This document shows positions 12,591 through 19,379 of a DNA stretch of 64,000 bases, piece after piece. The position numbers and the translations under genes are program-made. Within the stretch, counting starts at the first letter, position 1, and every line of letters starts with the position of its first letter. This DNA comes from Chrysogorgia sp. JL179-B06. Lineage: Eukaryota; Cnidaria; Anthozoa; Scleralcyonacea; Chrysogorgiidae. The DNA lies in NCBI GenBank assembly GCA_035772405.1, contig JAYKKM010000375.1:2446501-2510500 (forward strand), in the 5' to 3' direction. The notes under the pieces are model-generated. The model had not been told where the DNA came from. It made no database searches and worked only from the letters and a program-made list of their open reading frames with translations.

Positions 12591-13283
12591 ATGACTCAAG
12601 ACCGAGAGGTTAGCGAAGAAGTTATTGACCGCTTGCTGAGAACGGCCTTTGTCAGTGTGTCTACCCCACGAGTCGACAACGGACCCAACGTCTTAAACGA
12701 GTACTTTTCAATATACAATCTGCTCGACCTCAGACGTGAAGAGGTGTTAATAAAACAGCCTATCCCCCAGGTCGACTGTGCGAGGCATCTTCACGACACT
12801 TGGATCGATCTTCAAGAAGATAGAGCCAAGGAGACTGCTGATAGATTAGCTAGCATAATCCCTGTGTGGTGTTACTCATCATTCAAGTACCTTATGTTAG
12901 CAAGCGATGTCTACTTGAACAACCCTAGTGGGTCCAACGGTACGTTACTCGGTAACTTCCTCCAAGTGTTCTTAGTGACCCTTATATGGAAACCATGCCC
13001 AACCAAAGCCAAAGCGTGGCTAGATCTCGCCGCGAACCGCGACGTCCACGTTTGCAAGGTTGGGTGTAAGGAAATACTAGGTGTGGACGATATCAGGGAC
13101 CACGTACTCTCGCCCGCTCACAGACACTTCGCGAGAGACGAAAACGTGTACACCTGTCACCCATGCGGTGTGGTCACCAACGACCCACTGCATCGCTTGA
13201 GACATGAGAGCTCGAGGTCTCATCTTAAAAACTTAGAGCTTCAGCGGATATTCAACATGGAACGACGGTTTCCACCACAATAA
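12591..13283 (+). CDS. Double C2H2 zinc-finger protein of unknown role
   Basis: 230 aa from the ATG at 12591. The frame is open further upstream, but the second element begins at the matching MTRAREVSEE and the promoter-like TATA sits right before this ATG. The N-terminal two thirds are helical without a recognised domain. Near residues 155-180 there is a C...C...H....H finger (CKVGC ... HVLSPAHRH), and near 190-215 a CxxC...H.....H finger (CHPCG ... HESSRSH) of the U1/matrin-like spacing. DNA or RNA binding is the natural guess. It lies 29 bp upstream of thymidine kinase on the same strand. Confidence 0.75.
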   Translation: MTQDREVSEEVIDRLLRTAFVSVSTPRVDNGPNVLNEYFSIYNLLDLRREEVLIKQPIPQVDCARHLHDTWIDLQEDRAKETADRLASIIPVWCYSSFKYLMLASDVYLNNPSGSNGTLLGNFLQVFLVTLIWKPCPTKAKAWLDLAANRDVHVCKVGCKEILGVDDIRDHVLSPAHRHFARDENVYTCHPCGVVTNDPLHRLRHESSRSHLKNLELQRIFNMERRFPPQ

Positions 13284-13312
13284 AAAAATATTTCTCTGGG
13301 GGTATAATAACC

Positions 13313-13885
13313 ATGAGAAAAGTTGGTAAACTAGAAATCGTGATTGGTCCCATGTTCGCGGGAAAAACGACAGAGACTCTCCGCAGGTTAATCACGTTAA
13401 GTAAATCAGGGCTCAAAGTCCTCTACATGAACAACACAGGCGACACTAGGCGAACTGACCACGCGTTCTCCACACATCGTCAGACCATTGTTGTTGGATC
13501 AGACAGTTTACCTGCGAAGTTAATCACCAACCTTCCGAGTTCTTCCAAACTAACTGGCTACGACGTCATCGGAATTGATGAGGGCCATTGGTACTCTGGG
13601 TTACTCCCAATTATTCGCGAGTACATTAAAGCCAACATTCACGTCATTATTTGTGGTCTCATAACAACAGAGCATTTAAAAAGACTTGGTGAGCTTGACA
13701 CACTCTTCCCAGTAGCGGACGACATCACATTTCTAAAAGCGTATTGCGCCGTTTGTCGCGACACTTACGGAACAACTGTTGAAGCGCCATTCAATTGGAG
13801 ATACAACCCAGGACCATCATTCGTTGGTGGTGCTGAGCAATATCGCGCAGTGTGCAGACGTCATCATCCTTCCACACAAAATTAA
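13313..13885 (+). CDS. TK: Thymidine kinase, TK1 type
   Basis: 190 aa, the usual length for the type II (TK1-like) family, which phosphorylates thymidine with ATP to make dTMP. Visible features: P-loop GPMFAGKT (about 12-19); FSTHRQ (substrate-side loop, near 52); Walker-B-like IDEGHW (about 92); a zinc site with CAVC near 144 and VCRRHH near the C-terminus; and the lasso-type segment FVGGAEQYRAVC. The ATG follows ctgggggtataataacc, the promoter-like block of this element. All key motifs are intact here and in the second copy. Thymidine kinase is familiar from large DNA viruses and is not part of the standard Polinton gene set that I know. Confidence 0.93.
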   Translation: MRKVGKLEIVIGPMFAGKTTETLRRLITLSKSGLKVLYMNNTGDTRRTDHAFSTHRQTIVVGSDSLPAKLITNLPSSSKLTGYDVIGIDEGHWYSGLLPIIREYIKANIHVIICGLITTEHLKRLGELDTLFPVADDITFLKAYCAVCRDTYGTTVEAPFNWRYNPGPSFVGGAEQYRAVCRRHHPSTQN

Positions 13886-13932
13886 GGGTGTTCTCGGATA
13901 CCCCACTTTTTTTAAATTTATACATTGGTCAC

Positions 13933-13977
13933 ATGAAGCGTCCAATGTACCGTAGAAACATTTTTTCACACACGTAA
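13933..13977 (+). pseudogene. Truncated remnant of a 40-aa basic protein gene
   Basis: A 14-codon frame (MKRPMYRRNIF...) that matches the start of the 40-aa ORF at 52673-52795 in the second element and then stops. The rest is missing: about 180 bp present in copy 2 between this point and the BRO gene is absent here. It is therefore a deletion remnant, or copy 2 gained the segment. Confidence 0.45.
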
Positions 13978-13979
13978 AA

Positions 13980-14750
13980 TTAGTCGCGCGCCACACAGTG
14001 ATGTCTCTCGTGGTTACTTAACGCTGCTTTATTTTTAAGTTTACGAAAACACTGGGAACATTGAAACCCGATGTCAAAGAAATATTTTATTACTGCAGTA
14101 ATAGCGTCGTCGTACGAGTCGCACAACAATGTTAGATAACCAGCGGACTTATATCTGAGTAGCAGAGAGTCTTGCTCTTTGGATGTCTTGCCCGTGCCAC
14201 CTGGATTCTTGAACTCAATCACGAGTCCGCTGTGCTGTCGGTTTGCGTTGGCAATAATCAAGTCAGGCGTTCCACGTTGGTAACCTTTTTTCCACGAGTT
14301 TATTCTTTTACTCGAAGTGTCTTGATTCTCACCACAAGCGGCTATCAAAATAGCTTCTGGATAATATTTCCTAAGAAAACCAACAACTTTCGTGTGAAGA
14401 TCGAACTCGGTGATCATTTTAAACTGGTTGTGTTTGAGACCGACGTCAGCTAAACTTTTTTTAACGCTTGGTAAAACTTCTGAGTGCACCCACCTTCCAA
14501 AGTGTTTCGCACGCTCCATTTTACTCGAGAACGTTAGTGAGTAGACCCCAAGTTCGTTGATAAACGAGGCTTGTTCCATCTTCATTCTACAGTCAGGTTC
14601 GACGTGGTCGTGAACCGCATCTTTTGGTCGAGCATAACCTAGAGCGCTCGCGACTTCTTTCGCTTTGAACCATATTTCACCGTTGTGATTAACCGTCGTG
14701 ATTTGATGACCATCGAAATCGAATAATCGAAGTATTGCGGAAGTCATCAC
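13980..14750 (-). CDS. BRO-N / VRR-NUC nuclease / C2H2 fusion protein
   Basis: 256 aa with three parts. Residues about 10-105 are a BRO N-terminal domain (EIWFKAKEVASALGYARPKDAV, then SEVLPSVKK), a DNA-binding module of baculovirus and phage proteins. Residues about 130-225 match a VRR-NUC endonuclease fold: RGTPDLIIA and VIEFKNPGGTGK supply the D...ExK site typical of PD-(D/E)xK nucleases, with a following KEQ. Residues about 230-252 are a C2H2 finger (CSQCF ... HERHHC). It probably recognises and cuts DNA structures during replication or recombination of the element; that role is inferred. The ATG follows ggagactataatatagtg, the shared promoter-like block. Confidence 0.85.
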   Translation of the reverse strand: MMTSAILRLFDFDGHQITTVNHNGEIWFKAKEVASALGYARPKDAVHDHVEPDCRMKMEQASFINELGVYSLTFSSKMERAKHFGRWVHSEVLPSVKKSLADVGLKHNQFKMITEFDLHTKVVGFLRKYYPEAILIAACGENQDTSSKRINSWKKGYQRGTPDLIIANANRQHSGLVIEFKNPGGTGKTSKEQDSLLLRYKSAGYLTLLCDSYDDAITAVIKYFFDIGFQCSQCFRKLKNKAALSNHERHHCVARD

Positions 14751-14776
14751 TATATTATAGTCTCCTACAAAAAAAA

Positions 14777-14917
14777 CTACTCGATGTGGGCGCTACGCCT
14801 TTTATAGATCTGGTTTGTTGTGTACCAACGCATCACATGTGTTTTATTAGTCCTCAGTTTTCTACGTCGTCTGAAAAAGTTTCTAATGTTACGAACCAGT
14901 TTTCTAAGCCAACCCAT
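14777..14917 (-). CDS. 46-aa arginine-rich protein
   Basis: A frame starting MGWLRKLVRNIRNFFRRRRK and ending in a stop at 14777. The start is a cationic amphipathic helix followed by four consecutive Arg; the C-terminal half contains WYTTNQIYK. The same 46-codon frame is open in the second element (53646-53786) with mostly conservative changes, which argues that this very short gene is real. Size and charge would suit a DNA-condensing core peptide or a membrane-active helix. Both are inference. It sits between the nuclease and the acylated 68-aa protein on the same strand. Confidence 0.65.
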   Translation of the reverse strand: MGWLRKLVRNIRNFFRRRRKLRTNKTHVMRWYTTNQIYKRRSAHIE

Positions 14918-14923
14918 TATAAC

Positions 14924-15130
14924 TTAGGTCACGTCTCCCACCACTCCCACAGTGTCTGACTCTGGTAACATAATAGGTTCGCCGTAAGTCTTTTTAGACC
15001 TCATACCAATCTCAGCGTGGAGCTCGAGAGTAACGTCACCGCGACCAAATGATCCACCAGCTTTGAACATGTGGTCAGTCGTTTTATTTATCTTATATAT
15101 TTCGTGAGGTCTCGAGATACATGCTCCCAT
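14924..15130 (-). CDS. 68-aa putatively N-myristoylated protein
   Basis: Begins MGACISR: Gly2 and Ser6 fit the N-myristoylation consensus, and Cys4 next to it is a classic palmitoylation position, so dual acylation and membrane targeting are likely. The rest is small and mixed-charge without a known domain. The start ATG directly follows the TAA of the fibre-like gene (taaatg), so the two are tightly coupled. The protein is identical at almost every position in the second element (one Glu/Lys change visible), suggesting strong constraint. A matrix-like or entry-related role is speculation. Confidence 0.72.
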   Translation of the reverse strand: MGACISRPHEIYKINKTTDHMFKAGGSFGRGDVTLELHAEIGMRSKKTYGEPIMLPESDTVGVVGDVT

Positions 15131-16081
15131 TTACTTTACACCATATTCCTTCATCATTTTTCCACCCATGATTATGATGTCTCGGTTCGTCATGTAACCA
15201 CTCACAATTTTCATGCCGTAGAATTCTATCAACGATGGGTACGCATAAGGTGCGAGTGGTATTCTTGGTCGATGTATTCCAAAAATCGTTCCATAGGGTG
15301 TGCCTATCTTTTTCATATTTGCTACGAAGTCTGAATCGGTTGACTTAACGTTGTTGACCCTGACGTGCGAATTGCTCATTTGCCAATGTATTGATATCAT
15401 ATGCATTTTACTTATGTCAACGCTACTCGGAATAGTGCATATGCTCTCCATTGCTGGGATGCTACCACCATACGCGAGTCCATTAGTCATACCAGTCTTG
15501 TACCCTATGAACTTATCCCACTGACCGTCGTCGTTTGATATAATTGTCTCCCAATTTGACCCTGTGGCTCTCATAGGTAACCGCACCACAACAAAAATGG
15601 AGAGATCGCACCATTGCATACTGGGGCAATTAAAATGAAGGCCTGACTCAAGTGGGAGTGGTGTTAACACAGGTGATAGAAAATTTTGACCTGCACTGTT
15701 AATACCAATAATAGGGCCATAGGTTAGGTTGTTTTGCACTAATTTACTTGTTTCACCAATGGCTTTCACTTTGTTTGAACCATTGGTGTGAAATTCCACG
15801 TTTTTCAAGGCGTGTGTGCTAACGTTGAAGTCGAGCACAACATTATAGGACTGACTCTTGAGGAAACCTGATAGTAGTTGCTCTAGAGTTCTTTTATTGG
15901 TAGCATCTGAGTCATCGACTGGGTCTGCTACGTTTTTTATCGCTGAGCCTTGCATGTCTATGGGCCCAGACATCCTTCCACCGGTCGCACTTAACTTGGG
16001 ATCTTCGTCCAGATGCCTTTTCGTTCTCTTTAGTATTTTATCGTGAGGGTCGTCAGACTCATACCCATAGTTTAGACTCAT
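15131..16081 (-). CDS. Fibre-like protein with phage-type collar motif and lectin-like C-terminus
   Basis: 316 aa. Near residues 33-70 it contains GGRMSGPIDMQGSAIKNV followed by a DATNKRTLE segment, the pattern of tail-fibre shaft/collar repeats in phages. The remainder looks like a concanavalin/LamG-type beta sandwich: LSIFVVVRLP, ISNDDGQWDKFIGY, HWQMSNSHVRVNN, FGIHRP and the closing IEFYGMKIV ... MMKEYGV. A trimeric, glycan-binding virion fibre is the best reading, but this is inference from motif pattern. It forms a tight leftward run with the 490-aa gene (2 bases apart) and the 68-aa gene. Confidence 0.65.
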   Translation of the reverse strand: MSLNYGYESDDPHDKILKRTKRHLDEDPKLSATGGRMSGPIDMQGSAIKNVADPVDDSDATNKRTLEQLLSGFLKSQSYNVVLDFNVSTHALKNVEFHTNGSNKVKAIGETSKLVQNNLTYGPIIGINSAGQNFLSPVLTPLPLESGLHFNCPSMQWCDLSIFVVVRLPMRATGSNWETIISNDDGQWDKFIGYKTGMTNGLAYGGSIPAMESICTIPSSVDISKMHMISIHWQMSNSHVRVNNVKSTDSDFVANMKKIGTPYGTIFGIHRPRIPLAPYAYPSLIEFYGMKIVSGYMTNRDIIIMGGKMMKEYGVK

Positions 16082-16083
16082 TA

Positions 16084-17556
16084 CTACTTCAAGGTGTATT
16101 TGGTTAGTAGATAGCCAGAGACTGCTGAGAACCCTAACACTATCGCCAACGTTGTCGTGTCTGACTCGCTTGTGGTGGTGGCCACTGTTTTTTTCACAGG
16201 AAGTGGTGTCACATTTTCTTGGTAAACTTTTTTAGCCACCACATTTTCTTGGTGAACTTTTTTAGCCGCAAGACTCGCTGGCGTTACTAAGTTAGTCACC
16301 ACATTTTCTTGGTGGACTTTTTTAGCCGCAATCGTTGGTGTTGTTGCGTTCAAGCGAGTGTTCACTCCAAATCTCATGGACTCTGTAGCAATCTTTAATA
16401 AGTTGTTGTACCCAGCGATTTTATTCTTGAGGATCACCACATTACTTGGCATTAACCATGTACTTGGCGACACTGCGAGATTTTGGACAACGTTGGTGTC
16501 TCTAATTGATTTATTCATGTTGAGAATCCATGTCGACACGTCATAGTTGATAACACTGTCAGAAAACAACTTGCGGAATTCTTGTTGGGTCTCTAGACTT
16601 CCTGCAGAACCACCAACGACTGATACACGTGTTCTCGCTTGCGCACCAAGTGTGGAGTACACAAAGGCTTCTATGCTCTGATTTAGATATTGCAACCCAA
16701 TGTTGGTAAAGCCATCTGACAATCGCGCGACGTATCGTTTATAATCATTATGGATGTCGTTGAGTGTGTAGACTCTGGATTCGCCTAAAGTGCCATCGCT
16801 CAGGACTTTATTCTGGTAGTAATGTTTTCTGGGAATCTTGGAAATCTTACCATACAATTCGGAAGCGTTGAATTCTCTACTTATTGATTTCATGGTCTCA
16901 CCACCTTCCATTCTTCTGAGAAGTCTTCTAATGGTGAAGTACAAATGAAATCTCATCACACTTGTGACCACAGGGTGGACTTCTTGTGACACTGATAAAT
17001 GTTGCAACGACACTCCACAACAGAAACTAGCACAATACGTCGCAAACACAACGCGGTAGTAAGATTCGTTGTCATCCCACTCTGATTTTGTCTTTGATGT
17101 GGTGATTTGTAAGACTGGTAGCTTTGACATGAAGTAGCTATTTTGGTTAACAAAAACTTTGAAATTATTCACTGGATAATTCAACACATTTTCTGTTGGA
17201 TAACCATCCCAAAGTCCCCAGTGGTTCTTATGACCTTTTGGTAGTGGTTGGATAGTTCCACCACCTTGCCATATTATTGGGAACTTACTATTGTGTAGCC
17301 ACTTCCACATGTTTTTATCGTTTTTGAAGGTTGTGCTGGTTATGTCTGTGCTGAGGATGTCGTTGTTTCTGAAATACACGTCGACACTTATGATTTTACC
17401 ATCTTGCGAAATATTTGGATTGAACTCGAATTTGTTTAGAGTAGCGTGAGGATACTTTTTGATGAGGTCTGCCTTTGCATCGTGTGTAGCCTTTGATGTG
17501 TTAGCCATCGCACGTTTGTAGTACTTTCCATAGTAGTCGTGAAGGGCTTTCTGCAT
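16084..17556 (-). CDS. 490-aa protein with C-terminal membrane anchor
   Basis: I do not recognise a family. N-terminal part: basic start (MQKALHDYYGKYYKRAM), then a domain with WKWLHNSKFPIIWQGGG and HWGLWDGYP; the middle has Cys-rich FATYCASFCCGV and a long helical part. Near residues 395-455 the octapeptide KKVHQENV is repeated three times (one as KKVYQENV) with KKTV linkers, and a single transmembrane helix (TTLAIVLGFSAVSGYLL) ends the protein. The start is placed at 17556, 24 bp from the divergent minor capsid ATG. The matching protein in the second element has two KKVHQENV copies in another arrangement. Probably a virion-associated membrane protein; inferred. Confidence 0.65.
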   Translation of the reverse strand: MQKALHDYYGKYYKRAMANTSKATHDAKADLIKKYPHATLNKFEFNPNISQDGKIISVDVYFRNNDILSTDITSTTFKNDKNMWKWLHNSKFPIIWQGGGTIQPLPKGHKNHWGLWDGYPTENVLNYPVNNFKVFVNQNSYFMSKLPVLQITTSKTKSEWDDNESYYRVVFATYCASFCCGVSLQHLSVSQEVHPVVTSVMRFHLYFTIRRLLRRMEGGETMKSISREFNASELYGKISKIPRKHYYQNKVLSDGTLGESRVYTLNDIHNDYKRYVARLSDGFTNIGLQYLNQSIEAFVYSTLGAQARTRVSVVGGSAGSLETQQEFRKLFSDSVINYDVSTWILNMNKSIRDTNVVQNLAVSPSTWLMPSNVVILKNKIAGYNNLLKIATESMRFGVNTRLNATTPTIAAKKVHQENVVTNLVTPASLAAKKVHQENVVAKKVYQENVTPLPVKKTVATTTSESDTTTLAIVLGFSAVSGYLLTKYTLK

Positions 17557-17580
17557 ATAATATACTGTATGTTATACATA
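17557..17580. promoter_or_regulatory. 24-bp bidirectional promoter/start region
   Basis: Only 24 bases separate the start codons of the leftward 490-aa gene and the rightward minor capsid gene. They consist mainly of tata-type motifs (ataatatactgtatgttata) readable on both strands. Very short 5' leaders would be needed. The same arrangement occurs at 56437-56460. Confidence 0.45.
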
Positions 17581-18264
17581 ATGCGAAAGTTGACGGTACT
17601 CATTGAAGGTGTGGAAAAAGTTGTGTCCTTTGACAACGCAATAACGATCGTGAGTGACAACCCATACATTATGGTCAAGACAGCTACCGTGTTTTGGGAC
17701 TACGACAACGTACTGGCGAACACAATCGACTTTTCCTTCAGTGGCTCTAGTGGTCTCATACAACACTCACTACCTCAAGGACACTATAACTTCAACGCGT
17801 TGGTTGAGTACATAAGGCTCCAGATCCCCAACATGGGGTCAACTCTTGAAGTAGAGAAAACCCCACCTGGTGGGTGTAGAGTAAAGACTGCGATCCCGTT
17901 TAGATTGCTGAGGGTTGGACCTCTTCTTGGCTTTGCGGAAAACACATTAATCCTAAGTGGGAAGAGGTGGCACGTCAGCCCAAACAAGGTTGATATGTAC
18001 AGAGGTCTGAAGTACATAGAGATCTCATGTGACATTGTTAACCCTGAGAGCAATGTGGGTATTGATGGAAAGCGTAGCAATGTGATCGCAACGTTGCTAA
18101 TACCCACCGAACAGTCGTTGAAGGGGTCAGTGCAACGCCATGTAGACATCGAATCCAAGGTGGGTGTTAAAAAAGGTGTTTACTCAAGTGTGACGTTTCG
18201 CGTCAAACCAAATAACGGTGATAATAAAATTGGCGCGGTGCTATTGGAACTGTATATTGTGTGA
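17581..18264 (+). CDS. mCP: Minor capsid (penton-like) protein candidate
   Basis: 227 aa from the ATG at 17581 (an in-frame ATG four codons upstream is possible). The pattern resembles Polinton minor capsid proteins (single jelly roll): TVFWDY near the start, HYNFNALVEYIR, LGF, then VDMYRGLKYIEISCDIV, DGKRSNVIATL, IPTEQSL and a closing GAVLLELYIV. It overlaps no neighbour; integrase starts 5 bases after its stop. The central region (about 35-115) differs greatly from both copies in the second element while both ends are nearly the same. The call is from memory of the family pattern; a structure prediction would settle it. Confidence 0.6.
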   Translation: MRKLTVLIEGVEKVVSFDNAITIVSDNPYIMVKTATVFWDYDNVLANTIDFSFSGSSGLIQHSLPQGHYNFNALVEYIRLQIPNMGSTLEVEKTPPGGCRVKTAIPFRLLRVGPLLGFAENTLILSGKRWHVSPNKVDMYRGLKYIEISCDIVNPESNVGIDGKRSNVIATLLIPTEQSLKGSVQRHVDIESKVGVKKGVYSSVTFRVKPNNGDNKIGAVLLELYIV

Positions 18265-18269
18265 ATTAT

Positions 18270-19373
18270 ATGGAGCTTGGTGTGGAAACAGAACAAGGGT
18301 TGAGAGACATCTATTATAGCCCCAAGACAGGGTACACTAGCGCAGAGAGGTTGTATCAAAGTGCATTGGGAGACGGATTGAAAGTAACTAGAAAAACAGT
18401 GAAAGAATGGTTGACCGCGCAGGACACTTACACTAGGTACAAACCCATTGTGAGAAGACATAAGTTCCGTGCGACTTTTGTTGGGTTTCTTGGTGAAGAG
18501 CTCCAAATGGATCTAGTGGACATGAGTAAGTACTCAAAACAGAATGGTGGGTATTATTGGATATTGACAGGTATTGAAATATTGAGTAGATACGCTTTTG
18601 GAATTGCAGTTTATAGAAAAGACACTAAGAGCATGACTAAGGCTGTTGGAAAATTGTTGAATGACTTTAAAGATCGGTTTGGAGCCACACCTAAGTTAGC
18701 GCAATTTGATGATGGACTTGAATTCTACAACGTTGGTGTGAAAAGTTTGCTGAAAAAACGCGACGTTGAATATTTCAGCACAAAAAGTGATAAAAAGGCT
18801 GCCGTTGTTGAGCGTTTTAACAGAAGTCTCAAGAGCATTATGTGGAAATACTTTTATGCCCGTGGAACGTACAAGTGGGTTGACGTTCTTGACCAGTTTG
18901 TGAGCAATTACAATGGCAATGTGAACCGAAGCATTATGATGAAACCGAAGGATGTCAATAAGTCAAATGAGGGCGAAGTTTGGACCACTTTATTTGGTCA
19001 CCAATTTGCAGACAACCTATTGCCAAAGTTTAGAGTTGGTCAATCGGTGAGAATTAGTAAATACAAGAGTGTGTTCACAAAGGGCTATGAAGCCAACTTC
19101 ACTGAAGAGCTGTTTAAAGTGGTAAAGGTTATTCGTGGTGACCCTAATGTGTACGAAATTGAGGATCACACCGGCGAGCAGATTATTGGTAAATTTTACG
19201 AACAGGAATTATCGCTGGTCAATAAGAAACATGGTGACGACGTGTACAGAGTTGAAAAGGTGTTGAAAAGAAAGAAAGTCAGAGGGAAGAAGATGGCGCT
19301 GGTCAAATGGTTGGGTTACGAGAGCAAACATAATTCGTGGATACCAGAAAGCGATATTCAAAATGTGAGCTAA
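18270..19373 (+). CDS. INT: Retroviral-type integrase with C-terminal chromodomain
   Basis: 367 aa from the first ATG (18270). It inserts the element into host DNA, generating the 6-bp duplication. The N-terminal part has a helix-turn-helix-like region (TRKTVKEWL). The rve core shows catalytic D in QMDLVDM (about 80), D in AQFDDGLEF (about 146) and E in AAVVERFNRS (about 180). The C-terminal 45 residues are a chromodomain (YRVEKVLKRK, then ALVKWLGYESKHNSWIPE), which could guide insertion to modified chromatin. All three acidic residues are present, so the enzyme may be functional even though PolB of this copy is broken. Confidence 0.95.
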   Translation: MELGVETEQGLRDIYYSPKTGYTSAERLYQSALGDGLKVTRKTVKEWLTAQDTYTRYKPIVRRHKFRATFVGFLGEELQMDLVDMSKYSKQNGGYYWILTGIEILSRYAFGIAVYRKDTKSMTKAVGKLLNDFKDRFGATPKLAQFDDGLEFYNVGVKSLLKKRDVEYFSTKSDKKAAVVERFNRSLKSIMWKYFYARGTYKWVDVLDQFVSNYNGNVNRSIMMKPKDVNKSNEGEVWTTLFGHQFADNLLPKFRVGQSVRISKYKSVFTKGYEANFTEELFKVVKVIRGDPNVYEIEDHTGEQIIGKFYEQELSLVNKKHGDDVYRVEKVLKRKKVRGKKMALVKWLGYESKHNSWIPESDIQNVS

Positions 19374-19379
19374 TGTAAT

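Noticed and set aside
18261..18269. GTG start for integrase
   Set aside because: A eukaryotic element should use ATG; one lies nine bases downstream in both copies.
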